Positions 44,937-54,260 of a stretch of 64,000 nucleotides of DNA are shown in pieces (position 1 is the first letter of the stretch; each line of letters starts with the position of its first letter). Source of the DNA: an uncultured Muribaculaceae bacterium (GTDB taxonomy: Bacteria; Bacteroidota; Bacteroidia; Bacteroidales; Muribaculaceae); contig CAJUKU010000011.1 of NCBI GenBank assembly GCA_910587425.1, positions 4,501-68,500 of the forward strand. Reading direction: 5' to 3'. The notes below the pieces were generated by a model. It saw only the letters and a list, made by a program, of their open reading frames with translations. It did no database searches and was not told the origin of the DNA. The position numbers and the translations under genes are program-made.

Positions 44937-47900
44937 ATGCGTAATTACCTCCGCACACTGAGCAGAAGTATTACAGGGCTTCCTGCAATGCTGCTCGCAC
45001 TATGCGTGCTGACGCTGACGCCTTTCACGGCATCCGCATCGGCAGTACCCGCGCCTGAAACAGCTACGGGCACAGTGCTTGACTCCTACGGCGATCCTAT
45101 GCCGGGAGCTTCGGTCATTGTCGTAGGTACCCAGAAGGGAACCTCTACCGACATCGACGGTAACTTCTCTATCCCCGGCGTTGAGCGGGGACAGACACTT
45201 CGCATAAGCTTCATCGGATGCACTCCGCAGGAAGTGAAATGGGAAGGCACACCTCTTAACATCACTCTTGAGGACGAAGAGAACGCTCTTCAGGAAGTCG
45301 TAGTGGTGGGTTTCGGCACACAGAAGAAAGCTAACCTTACCGGCGCTGTATCAACTGTGACCGGTAAAGAAATTGCTGCTCGTCCTGTAAACTCTGTAGC
45401 CGACGCTCTTCAGGGCATGGCTGCCGGTCTTGATGTGCTCGGTTCGTCGATGGGTGGTGCCCTTAACGGTACACGTTCGATGAACATCCGTGGTACAGGT
45501 ACAATCGGTACAGGTTCCTCTGTGAATCCCCTTGTGCTCATCGACGGTATGGAGGGTGATATCAATGAACTCAACCCTGCCGACGTGGAGAACATCTCGA
45601 TCCTTAAGGACGCTGCCGCATCATCAATCTACGGTTCGCGTGCTGCCGGTGGTGTGATCCTCGTTACTACAAAGAATGGTAAGGAGGGTAAAATCACTGT
45701 CAACTATAGCGATTCGTTCCGTTGGAGCCACATGGTAGGCGTTCCGAAGATGATGGATTCGTATTCATGGGCAAATTACATGAACACAGGATCTATAAAT
45801 TCGAAAAACGGCGTGTGGTTCACTGAGGAGAAGCTCGCTCAGCTCAAGGCTGCACAGAGCGATCCCTCTATGCAGAAGATGTTCCGCAATCCGGCGAACA
45901 ACCGTTGGGAAGTTTGGGATGTGAATGACCTTCTTCCACTCGGCAATACAGACTGGCTTCAGGAGCACTTCGGCAAGACTTCGTTCTCTCAGGAGCACAA
46001 TATCTCCATCACTGGCGGTGGTGAGAAATACAACTTCTATTTCTCGGCTAACTATCTCGGTCAGGAGGGTATCCTCCGTCACGGTGATGACAACAAGCAC
46101 CGTTACATTGTAAACGCACGTATCAATGTCAATCTGACCGATTGGCTCACATTCGGCTACAATGCCCGCTGGTACAGAAACGAGTATGATGCTCCTTCAC
46201 TTATGTCGGATGACGCATACAACATCGTTTGGCATAATGTTGCACGTTACTGGCCCATCATTCCGACTAATGACCCCAACGGCTATCCGGTAGTGGAATC
46301 CTACATTAATGCTCTTGAAAATGGTGGTCGTTACAAGAAATGGAACGATCAGTTCACACAGCAGTTCAGCCTTCGTGCGAATCCCATAGAGGGTCTTAAC
46401 CTCAATGCTGAGGTCAACTATCGTACCGACAATACAAATGTCAGCCGTGTAGGTTTACAGTGCTACGGTTGGGATGTCGACGGAAATCCTTACGAACGTA
46501 ACCCCGACAACTGGTGGGTTGATAACGCTGGCGTAGCATCACGCGTATACAACTACAATTATCGTGCGAACTACTTCAATCCGAACATCTACGGTGACTA
46601 CAGCTTCGATATAGCCGATGACCACGAATTCAAGGTGATGGCTGGTTTCCAGAGCGAATGGTACAAGTATTATGATAACAGCGGACGTAATGATGGTGTC
46701 ATAAATAATCTGCCGTTCCTCTCCATGACATCGGGCAAGAACCCGATTGTGCGTGGCGGAACTGCAACATGGTCGACAGCCGGTTGGTTCGGTCGTCTCA
46801 ACTACGACTACAAGGGACGTTACCTCGTTGAGGGCAACATCCGTTACGACGGTTCATCACGTTTCCGCGCTGACAGCCGCTGGACATGGAGCCCCTCGTT
46901 CTCTCTCGGTTGGAACATCGCACGTGAGGCTTTCTGGGAAGATTTCGTTCCCACATGCAATACTCTTAAGCTCCGCTACTCATGGGGTAAGCTCGGTAAC
47001 CAGAACACCAATTCCTGGTATCCCACTTATGCAAACATGGGATGGTCAACATCCGCTTCCGGATGGCTCGTAAACGGAACAAAACCCTCTTACGCCACAA
47101 TGCCCGGTCTGATTTCAGAGACACTTACATGGGAGAAGAACCGCACTTGGGATATCGGTCTTGACTGGGGTCTGTTCAACAACCGTTTGACCGGTACTTT
47201 CGACTACTATCAGCGTAAGACAGAAGACATGGTAGGTCCTGGCTCGCCGCTTCCCGATGTACTTGGTGCGAGTGTGCCAAATGTCAACAATCTCTCCATG
47301 ACATCACGCGGATGGGAGCTTACCATCGGATGGCGTGACCGCATCGGTGAATTCAGCTACGGTGTCACCGCAAACCTCTATGACCATACGATCACAATCG
47401 ACGAGTACCCGAATCCTACCGGACGTCTCGACTTAGCATACTATAATGGCATGAAGCTTGGTGAGATCTGGGGATTCACCTCCGTAGGTCTTGCAAAAAC
47501 GCAGGAGGAAATGGATGCACACCTTGCGAAGGTGGATCAAAGCATACTTGGTAGCGGTTGGACTGCCGGCGATATGATGTATGCCGATATTGATGGCGAC
47601 GGAGAGATTACACAGGGTGAATACGTGGTAGGAAACTCAGGTGACTATCAGGTAATAGGTAATAGCACCCCCCGTTACAGCTTCGGTCTTAATCTCGACG
47701 CACAGTGGAAGGGCTTCGACCTCAAGATATTCTTCCAGGGTGTCGGCAAGCGCGACTACTGGGCTGGCGGTCCGATGATGTTCGGTGCATGCAACCAGGG
47801 TAAATGGCAGGCTGTCGGCTACGAGCCTCAGCTCGACTATTTCCGTCCCGCAGACACCACCGATCCCCTCGGTCCAAATCTCGACGCTTACTATCCGCGT

Positions 47901-48191
47901 CCTAACTGGGGCGGTCCCAACAGTACATACACTCAGACCAAGTATCTGCAGAATGCAGCCTACTGCCGCCTGAAGAACCTCACTGTGGGTTACACACTTC
48001 CCGCCTCCATCACACGCAAAGCTTACATCGAGCGCGCGCGTATCTTCTTCTCGGGTGAGAACCTCTTCAACATCACAAGCTTCACGAAACTTGGCGATCC
48101 TGAAATGATTGAGGCATACGCTCCCACCGGATTCGGTAAGGCTTATCCTCTGTCGCGCGTGTTCTCATGCGGTCTGAACGTAACCTTCTAA
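44937..48191 (+). CDS. SusC/RagA family TonB-linked outer-membrane transporter
   Basis: A 1084-residue protein with a signal peptide (about 1-35), a carboxypeptidase-D-like regulatory domain (about 42-125: GTVLDSYGDPMPGASVIV, DIDGNFSIPGV), a TonB-box-like segment (LQEVVVVGFGTQKKANLTGAV), a plug domain (about 130-240, with SILKDAAASSIYGSRAAGGVILVTTK) and a 22-strand barrel ending in an aromatic GLNVTF. With the SusD partner it imports oligosaccharides or glycopeptides in a TonB-dependent way. No glycosidase, regulator or anti-sigma factor is adjacent, so the substrate is unknown. Confidence 0.96.
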   Translation: MRNYLRTLSRSITGLPAMLLALCVLTLTPFTASASAVPAPETATGTVLDSYGDPMPGASVIVVGTQKGTSTDIDGNFSIPGVERGQTLRISFIGCTPQEVKWEGTPLNITLEDEENALQEVVVVGFGTQKKANLTGAVSTVTGKEIAARPVNSVADALQGMAAGLDVLGSSMGGALNGTRSMNIRGTGTIGTGSSVNPLVLIDGMEGDINELNPADVENISILKDAAASSIYGSRAAGGVILVTTKNGKEGKITVNYSDSFRWSHMVGVPKMMDSYSWANYMNTGSINSKNGVWFTEEKLAQLKAAQSDPSMQKMFRNPANNRWEVWDVNDLLPLGNTDWLQEHFGKTSFSQEHNISITGGGEKYNFYFSANYLGQEGILRHGDDNKHRYIVNARINVNLTDWLTFGYNARWYRNEYDAPSLMSDDAYNIVWHNVARYWPIIPTNDPNGYPVVESYINALENGGRYKKWNDQFTQQFSLRANPIEGLNLNAEVNYRTDNTNVSRVGLQCYGWDVDGNPYERNPDNWWVDNAGVASRVYNYNYRANYFNPNIYGDYSFDIADDHEFKVMAGFQSEWYKYYDNSGRNDGVINNLPFLSMTSGKNPIVRGGTATWSTAGWFGRLNYDYKGRYLVEGNIRYDGSSRFRADSRWTWSPSFSLGWNIAREAFWEDFVPTCNTLKLRYSWGKLGNQNTNSWYPTYANMGWSTSASGWLVNGTKPSYATMPGLISETLTWEKNRTWDIGLDWGLFNNRLTGTFDYYQRKTEDMVGPGSPLPDVLGASVPNVNNLSMTSRGWELTIGWRDRIGEFSYGVTANLYDHTITIDEYPNPTGRLDLAYYNGMKLGEIWGFTSVGLAKTQEEMDAHLAKVDQSILGSGWTAGDMMYADIDGDGEITQGEYVVGNSGDYQVIGNSTPRYSFGLNLDAQWKGFDLKIFFQGVGKRDYWAGGPMMFGACNQGKWQAVGYEPQLDYFRPADTTDPLGPNLDAYYPRPNWGGPNSTYTQTKYLQNAAYCRLKNLTVGYTLPASITRKAYIERARIFFSGENLFNITSFTKLGDPEMIEAYAPTGFGKAYPLSRVFSCGLNVTF

Positions 48192-48204
48192 TCAAAAAAG
48201 AATC

Positions 48205-50241
48205 ATGAACAAATATATATCAGCGCTATTCATAGGGGCGTCGCTTCTCGGTCTGACCGCGTGCAACGACTACCTCAACCAGGAGCCTGAGGATCAGATT
48301 ATCCCAGAGAACTTCTTCGTCTCGACCTCCAATCTGAGTGCCTATACGCAGAACTTCTATGGTTTGTTTCCTAACCATAGTCAGGATTCATACGGCATCG
48401 GTACATTCAATACCGACAACGGAACTGACAACCAGGCGGCGATAGAAAGTTCCTCTCGTTGGCAGCCCGGTCAGTGGAAAGTTGGACAGGGTGCCGGAAA
48501 CTATGATTTCGGAACTATCCGTCAGGTCAACTTCTTCTTGACCAATGTCCCTGATTTTGCCGAAAGCGGTATGTCGGGATCAGAGAGCGAATACAATCAG
48601 GCTGTGGGCGAGGCATACTTCTTCCGTGCGTATGTCTACTACTCACGTCTGAAAGAGTTCGGTGATTTCCCCATCATCACAGAGGTGCTCTCCGACAACA
48701 AGGAGGAACTTCTTGAGGCATCCGTGCGTCAGCCCCGCAACAAGGTGGCGCGTTTTATCCTTGATGACCTCACAAAGGCTATCTCCTACCTTCCGGATGA
48801 AAGCAGCAAAGGCAAGAATGGTCTGAACAAAGCTTGCGCACAGCTCTTCCGCAGCCGCGTGGCTCTCTTTGAGGGTACATGGCTCAAATACCACAAGGGT
48901 ACGGCACTCGTTCCCGGTGGACCCGGATGGCCCGGCGATGCATCGCTTCTTGAAGGCTTCAACATCGACAATGAGATCACATACTTCCTGACCGAGGCGC
49001 TCAACTCTGCGAAACCTGTTGCTGATGCTACAGTCAACAACCTTGTGGAGAATACCGATACAGAGGAAGGCATGAGCAACGGCTCTACTGTTGCCAATCC
49101 GTATTATTGCATGTATTGCATGCAGGATCTCTCGCCTTACAGCGAAGTGCTTTTGTACAAGTATTTCTCAACAGCAGAAGGTGTGTCAACACAGATTCAG
49201 AACCAGTTCCAGACAAATGGTGAGGGTACCGGTTGGACCCGCGGTATGGTTAACTCGTACCTCATGCGTAACGGTCTCCCGATCTACGCAGCAGGTTCAG
49301 GATACGATCCCGCATGGGAAGATCAGGGCGTTACCGCAACTCTTCAGGGACGCGACTCACGCATACAGATCTTCACCAAAGGAGACCACAGTGTAGACAC
49401 CTATTCACTCGACGATGGTTCACCCATCTACTTCCGCATGGGATGGCTTCTCGACGGTGATACAAACACAAAGAACGTGACCGGTTTTGCTGTGAAAAAG
49501 GGTAAGAGTTACGATTATACCCAGGCACTTGGTAACCTCCAAGGTGTGACCGGCTCTATCATCTTCCGTGCTACAGAAGCTATGCTCAACTACATGGAGG
49601 CTTGTGTGGAACTCAACGGTAATGTCGACGGCACCGCCGACAGCTACTGGCGTGCAATCCGTCGCCGCGCATACGTTGACGACAACTACAACAAGACAAT
49701 CGCAGCTACACAGATTGCCAAGGAGGCTGAAGGCGACTGGGGTGCATACTCACACGGTACTCTCATCGATCCTACTCTCTACAACGTCCGCCGCGAGCGC
49801 CGCAACGAGCTATCTGCTGAGGCACTTCGCTGGGATGACCTGCGCCGCTGGTGTGCTCTTGACCAGATGATCCAGACACCCTATATTGTAGAGGGTATCA
49901 AATACTGGAACACTGTCTACACTGACGAGAACAGCCCGCTTTGCATGAAGAACACCGCAGGCGAATATCTGGAACCGATTGTCTCGCCGGAGACCGGTAC
50001 AGGCACAATGTCTCCTAAAGAGAATAGTGATTATGTCCGTCCTTATCAGATTGTCGCAGCTTCAATGGGTAACCTTGTGTATGACGGTTATCATTGGTGC
50101 CGTGCACAGTATCTGTCGCCGATTGGTCAGTCTGTGTTCGCCAACGCTTCACCCGATGAGAAAGTAGAAAATTCGGTTGTCTACCAGAATCCGGGTTGGC
50201 CCAAGACAAGCGGTGAGTCCGCAGACTGGACTTGGAATTGA
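48205..50241 (+). CDS. SusD/RagB family nutrient-binding lipoprotein
   Basis: A 678-residue surface lipoprotein (lipobox GLTAC, Cys at residue 20). The N-terminal SusD-like domain (DYLNQEPEDQIIPENFF, then VGEAYFFRAYVYYSRLKEFGDFPII with its TPR-like helices) and the C-terminal RagB/SusD domain (RRERRNELSAEALRWDDLRRW, YLSPIGQ near the end) are clear. It caps the SusC barrel encoded 13 bp upstream and captures the ligand. It is longer than the typical 550-600 residues. A strong terminator follows at 50333. Confidence 0.95.
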   Translation: MNKYISALFIGASLLGLTACNDYLNQEPEDQIIPENFFVSTSNLSAYTQNFYGLFPNHSQDSYGIGTFNTDNGTDNQAAIESSSRWQPGQWKVGQGAGNYDFGTIRQVNFFLTNVPDFAESGMSGSESEYNQAVGEAYFFRAYVYYSRLKEFGDFPIITEVLSDNKEELLEASVRQPRNKVARFILDDLTKAISYLPDESSKGKNGLNKACAQLFRSRVALFEGTWLKYHKGTALVPGGPGWPGDASLLEGFNIDNEITYFLTEALNSAKPVADATVNNLVENTDTEEGMSNGSTVANPYYCMYCMQDLSPYSEVLLYKYFSTAEGVSTQIQNQFQTNGEGTGWTRGMVNSYLMRNGLPIYAAGSGYDPAWEDQGVTATLQGRDSRIQIFTKGDHSVDTYSLDDGSPIYFRMGWLLDGDTNTKNVTGFAVKKGKSYDYTQALGNLQGVTGSIIFRATEAMLNYMEACVELNGNVDGTADSYWRAIRRRAYVDDNYNKTIAATQIAKEAEGDWGAYSHGTLIDPTLYNVRRERRNELSAEALRWDDLRRWCALDQMIQTPYIVEGIKYWNTVYTDENSPLCMKNTAGEYLEPIVSPETGTGTMSPKENSDYVRPYQIVAASMGNLVYDGYHWCRAQYLSPIGQSVFANASPDEKVENSVVYQNPGWPKTSGESADWTWN

Positions 50242-50332
50242 TAAGTGTCGCGACACAAATCATATAAAATCGTTCATCACATAATGATTAAGGATCATTA
50301 GTTAGTTATATTGCACTAACCTCCCTCTTTCC

Positions 50333-50366
50333 ACGGGCGGTCCCAACCGGGACCGCCCGTCTTTTT
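50333..50366 (+). terminator. Intrinsic terminator of the SusC/SusD operon
   Basis: A 12-bp perfect GC-rich stem (50333-50344 with 50349-50360) with a four-base loop, followed by TCTTTTTTCT. This is a textbook rho-independent terminator, about 90 bp after the SusD stop. Confidence 0.9.
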
Positions 50367-50425
50367 TCTCCCAGTGCATATCCCCTCCCTGAGTACGAGC
50401 CGCAGACTCAGAGGCGCAGCTTGTA

Positions 50426-50923
50426 GGGGCGGAGGTATGGCGCGAGCGCAGCGCAGCCTACCTCCGGTCAACCTGTTTACAAAAACTTACCCCAACCTCC
50501 TCCGCGCTTCGGAGAAGCGCCACATCCCTACATGGTTTGCTATCCAGCCGTATCTCATTGTAAGTTGCGCATCTCCGAAGCGCTCTCTTCTGCGTGTTGC
50601 TTCCCTGCTATCCCCACACGGTAGTCTCGCGCTGCGCGCTCAACTACGCGTATGGGGTTTACCAAGTTGCGAGTCTCCGACTCGCCCCGCCACTTACCAC
50701 AGCGTAGATCCCATATACCACAGCATGTTCCTCCACGCCTCGGAGAGGCGAAACTTTGGAAACCCCACCCGCGTCAATGGAGCGCATGGCGCAACATTGA
50801 CCGCGTGGGGTTGTATTGGATTGCAATATCAATGGCGCGTCGGAGATGCGCAACTTCACCATAATGTAAACAGGCTGCACGACGGAGGTAGGCTGCGCTG
50901 CGCTCGCACCATACCTCCGCCCC
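50426..50923. repeat. Non-coding palindromic repeat region with TCGGAG hairpin units
   Basis: About 41-bp nearly perfect inverted repeats (50426-50466 and 50883-50923) bound the region, reinforced by an inner pair CCTGTTTAC/GTAAACAGG (50472-50480 and 50866-50874). Inside are five small hairpins whose loops read TCGGAG (or CTCCGA) with GC-rich arms: near 50503-50520, 50566-50583, 50668-50685, 50736-50750 and 50836-50852. Four carry the same flanking AACTT/AAGTT word. A nested pair GGGGTTTACCAAGTT (50654 on) and AACTTTGGAAACCCC (50751 on) faces each other. Open frames across it have repeat-driven, non-protein-like composition. It fills most of the 766-bp gap before the type IX secretion operon. 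Confidence 0.75.
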
Positions 50924-51007
50924 CACAACCTCTGCCTACTACGCCCCTACAACCTATGCATCTCCCCCCTCCCATATAATAAACCGCCAAGTGGATGCGT
51001 TATCTTT

Positions 51008-51745
51008 ATGATGAGAGCTTTACGTCAGGTATTCATGCGGATTCTTGCGGTGGCGGCTGTGGCTGCTGCCGGCACATGCGGTGCGTCGGCACTTGACTTC
51101 GGTCAGGGACCGCTCAACCGCCCGTATACCGACGGGCGTGCATGGCACCTCGGCTTCTCCGTCGGAATGCATGTGCAGGACGCGCGTCTGAGCCACGAAG
51201 GACTCATGACCGACGACGGACGCACATGGTTCCTCTCCCAACCGTCGTACTCACCCGGATTCTGCGTGGGAGGACTGATAGACTTCCGGTTCAACGACTA
51301 TTTCAACCTCCGCATCTCCCCCGGACTATGGTTCGGCAACCGCAACATACGCATGATCGACACACAGAGCGACGAGACCCGCTCACAGAATGTGAAGTCG
51401 ACATTCGTCGTGCTGCCGATTGATGTGAAATTCTCATCCGTGCGCTACCGCAACTCGCGCCCCTATCTGACGGCAGGTGTCATGCCCGCGTTCGATGTGG
51501 CGAAGAAGCGTGTCGAGGCGCTGCGCTTCAAGCAGTTCGACGCCTACCTCACCGTAGGCATAGGCTGCGACTTCTACCTGCCGTACTTCAAGCTCAATCC
51601 TGAGCTGAAATTCTGCTTCGGGCTCACCGACGTGTTGCAGCACAACCGCCCCGACCTCGCCGACGACCCGGCTAACCTCGACATCACCCGCTCGCTGCGC
51701 CGCGTCAGCTCGCGCATGCTTGTGCTGACATTCTATTTTGAATAA
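51008..51745 (+). CDS. porT: Type IX secretion protein PorT (outer-membrane beta-barrel)
   Basis: A 245-residue exported protein with an eight-strand-type barrel. The segments HLGFSVGMHVQDARL, NLRISPGLWFGNRN, VKSTFVVLPIDVKFSSVRYRNSRPYLTAGVMPAFDVA, FDAYLTVGIGCDFYLPYFKLNPELKFCFGL and a C-terminal VLTFYFE closely resemble PorT/SprT of the type IX secretion system. ATGs at 51008, 51011 and 51035 are all in frame; the signal peptide core begins near 51035 (MRILAVAAVAAAG), so the true start may be later. It is followed by porP with overlapping ends of reading frame. Confidence 0.85.
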   Translation: MMRALRQVFMRILAVAAVAAAGTCGASALDFGQGPLNRPYTDGRAWHLGFSVGMHVQDARLSHEGLMTDDGRTWFLSQPSYSPGFCVGGLIDFRFNDYFNLRISPGLWFGNRNIRMIDTQSDETRSQNVKSTFVVLPIDVKFSSVRYRNSRPYLTAGVMPAFDVAKKRVEALRFKQFDAYLTVGIGCDFYLPYFKLNPELKFCFGLTDVLQHNRPDLADDPANLDITRSLRRVSSRMLVLTFYFE

Positions 51746-51758
51746 CACGCCCACACGA

Positions 51759-52745
51759 ATGACACGTACGCTCCGCTTACTGCTCGCACTCGTTGCCGCC
51801 ACGCTCACGCTCACTGCAGCGCGGGCGCAGACCGACGCGCTGCTCACGCAGTATTTCGAAGTGCCATCATATTACAACCCCGCCGCCACAGGCACCACCG
51901 ACATGCTGCGCATACGCGGCGCCTCGCGACTGCAGTGGGTGGGTATCGACAACGCCCCGCGCACGTTTCTCGCACTCGCCGAGTCGCCATTCAACCTCGC
52001 CGGCAAGCGCCTCGGCGCCGGACTATGGGTGCGCCAGGAGCGGCTGGGACTTTACGATGACCTCTCGCTCGCCCTGCAGGTGAGCTACAAGATCCGCCTG
52101 GCGGGCGGCACGCTCTCCATCGGCGTTCAGCCGGGGGTGATCACCGAGAAATTCCGGGGATCGGAGGTGTTCATACCCGACGACGACAATTACCACGAGG
52201 AGACCGACGAGGCGATACCGCGCAGCGACATGAGCGGCACCGCGTTCGACCTCGGCGCGGGCGTGCACTACACCCGCAGGGGATTCTACGCCGCGCTGTC
52301 GTGCACGCACCTCACGCAGCCCACGGTCAGCTTCTCGAGCGAGACATCCTCGTCGACCGAGGCGGTGAGCGTATTTGAATTTACGGCGCGCCGCACGCTG
52401 TTTTTCACCGCCGGAGGCAATATCCGCCTGCGGAATCCGTTATTTGAAGTGATGCCGTCGATGCTGCTCGCATCCGATTTCACATTCACCACCGTGCAGG
52501 CTACACTGCGCATGCGCGTCAAGAGCCTCTTCTCGTTCGGGGTCGCCTACCGCCACAACGACGCCGTCAGCCTCCTGCTCGGCGCCGAGTACCGCCAGTT
52601 TTTCCTCGGTTACTCGTTCGACTATCCCACCACCGAGATCGCACGCGCATCGCACGGCAGCCATGAGATCGTGGCGGGCTACTCGCTCCGTCTCGACCTC
52701 TCCGGGCAGAACCGATTCAAGCAGAAGAGCATACGCATACTCTGA
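51759..52745 (+). CDS. porP: Type IX secretion protein PorP/SprF family
   Basis: A 328-residue outer-membrane protein with a signal peptide (MTRTLRLLLALVAATLTLTAARAQ). The start of the mature protein, TDALLTQYFEVPSYYNPAATG, is the PorP/SprF signature, followed by RLQWVGIDNAPRTFLALAESPF and a beta-barrel pattern. PorP proteins bind the PorK/PorN ring or hand substrates to the cell surface. The frame opens at a TTG (51738), but the ATG at 51759 gives the signal peptide. It precedes porK by 48 bp, the canonical gene order. Confidence 0.9.
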   Translation: MTRTLRLLLALVAATLTLTAARAQTDALLTQYFEVPSYYNPAATGTTDMLRIRGASRLQWVGIDNAPRTFLALAESPFNLAGKRLGAGLWVRQERLGLYDDLSLALQVSYKIRLAGGTLSIGVQPGVITEKFRGSEVFIPDDDNYHEETDEAIPRSDMSGTAFDLGAGVHYTRRGFYAALSCTHLTQPTVSFSSETSSSTEAVSVFEFTARRTLFFTAGGNIRLRNPLFEVMPSMLLASDFTFTTVQATLRMRVKSLFSFGVAYRHNDAVSLLLGAEYRQFFLGYSFDYPTTEIARASHGSHEIVAGYSLRLDLSGQNRFKQKSIRIL

Positions 52746-52793
52746 CCGCAAATCAGGCACGAACCATCATAGTACGTCACATAAAAGTAACTT

Positions 52794-54245
52794 ATGAAGC
52801 AACTTACATTATATATCACACTCTCCGCCCTCGCAGCCGCGCTATGGGGCTGCGCCGCCGGCAGCCGCAATGCAGCCGGGGGTGAGCTGACAGGTGTCGG
52901 CGCCTCGACATGGACAGAGCCTACCCCTTACGGCATGGTGCTCGTCAGCCGTGGCTCCATCAAGGCTGGACCGCAGGAGGCTGACTCCGTATGGGGCACG
53001 CGTCCCGACGCGCACGGTGTGAGCGTCGACGCTTTCTGGATGGATGAGACCGAGGTCACCAATGCCGAGTACAAGCAGTTTGTCTACTGGGTGCGCGACT
53101 CCATCATCCGCGAGCGTCTCGCCGATCCTGCATACGGAGGCAACGAGGAGTACAAGATCGAGGAGGACCGCGACGGCAACCCCATCGAGCCGCGCCTCAA
53201 CTGGAACAAACCTATACCATGGCGCAACGCCGACGAAGACGAGCTGCGCGCCATCCAGAGCCTCTACCGCACCAATCCCATCACCGGCGTGGCTGAACTC
53301 GATCCCGAGCAGCTGACGTACCGCTACGAGGTGTATAACCAGACGGAGGCTGTGAAGCGCAAATACCGCCGCGATCCGCGCCGCCGCGTGCTCAACACTG
53401 ATCTGGAGCCTGACAATACCGTGCCTACGATCACTAAAGACACCGCATGGATCGACGACGACGGTCAGATCATACGCCGCACTATCACCCGACCGCTGAC
53501 CGGCGAATATGACTTCCTCAACACATACATCGTCTCTGTCTACCCCGACACTACGGCATGGGTCAACGATTTCGACAACGCCTACAATGAGCCTTACGTG
53601 CGCCTCTACTTCTCGCATGGCGGCTACAACGACTATCCCGTGGTAGGTGTCAGCTGGGAGCAGGCTAACGCTTTCGCGGCATGGCGCACAGCGTTCCTCA
53701 AGCGCTCCATAGGGCGCGAGGGGATATATATCGAGCCTTACCGCCTCCCGACCGAAGCTGAGTGGGAGTATGCCGCACGCGCCGGAGTGAGCGAGAACAA
53801 GTATCCCTGGGAGGGGGATCTGCCGCTCACGGAGGAGAAGGGGTGCTTCTACGCCAACTTCAAGCCGCAGGAGGGCAACTACGTGCAGGACGGTCATGTG
53901 ATCACCTCGCGCGTGGGAACATACGCCCCCAACGATTTCGGACTCTACGACATGGCGGGCAACGTGAGCGAATGGACCTCGACGGCATTCACCGAGAGTG
54001 TCAGCAAGCTCAAGAGCGACCTCAACCCCGAATACCGCTACGATGCCGCACCCGACGATCCCTACCGCCTCAAGCGCAAGATCGTGCGCGGCGGTTCATG
54101 GAAGGATGTGGCGCATAATATCCGCTCCGACATCCGCATGTGGGAGTACCAGAACGAGCAGCGCTCATTCATCGGCTTCCGCTGCGTGCGCACAAACATA
54201 GGCTTCGCCAAGGGGCAGAAGCAGAACAAACCCAACCGCAAGTAA
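52794..54245 (+). CDS. porK: Type IX secretion lipoprotein PorK/GldK
   Basis: A 483-residue lipoprotein (ALWGC, Cys at residue 20) with a formylglycine-generating-enzyme-like (SUMF1) fold: PYGMVLVSRGSIKAG at the start, DAFWMDETEVTNAEYKQF, then PVVGVSWEQANAFAAWR, YRLPTEAEWEYAARAG, NDFGLYDMAGNVSEWTS and RGGSWKD near the end. In GldK/PorK this fold is structural, forming with PorN the periplasmic ring under the outer membrane. A family-typical insertion lies between residues about 110 and 260. Confidence 0.94.
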   Translation: MKQLTLYITLSALAAALWGCAAGSRNAAGGELTGVGASTWTEPTPYGMVLVSRGSIKAGPQEADSVWGTRPDAHGVSVDAFWMDETEVTNAEYKQFVYWVRDSIIRERLADPAYGGNEEYKIEEDRDGNPIEPRLNWNKPIPWRNADEDELRAIQSLYRTNPITGVAELDPEQLTYRYEVYNQTEAVKRKYRRDPRRRVLNTDLEPDNTVPTITKDTAWIDDDGQIIRRTITRPLTGEYDFLNTYIVSVYPDTTAWVNDFDNAYNEPYVRLYFSHGGYNDYPVVGVSWEQANAFAAWRTAFLKRSIGREGIYIEPYRLPTEAEWEYAARAGVSENKYPWEGDLPLTEEKGCFYANFKPQEGNYVQDGHVITSRVGTYAPNDFGLYDMAGNVSEWTSTAFTESVSKLKSDLNPEYRYDAAPDDPYRLKRKIVRGGSWKDVAHNIRSDIRMWEYQNEQRSFIGFRCVRTNIGFAKGQKQNKPNRK

Positions 54246-54260
54246 AAACTGACGCAGATC

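Noticed and set aside
50426..50923. Possible CRISPR array in the repeat region
   Set aside because: Units are short, in both orientations, irregularly spaced and with variable arms; there are no constant direct repeats with unique spacers and no cas genes nearby.
50374..50979. A 201-codon frame across the repeat region before porT
   Set aside because: It is composed of translated inverted repeats and hairpin units, has no protein-like pattern, and is Arg/Pro/Ser-rich throughout.
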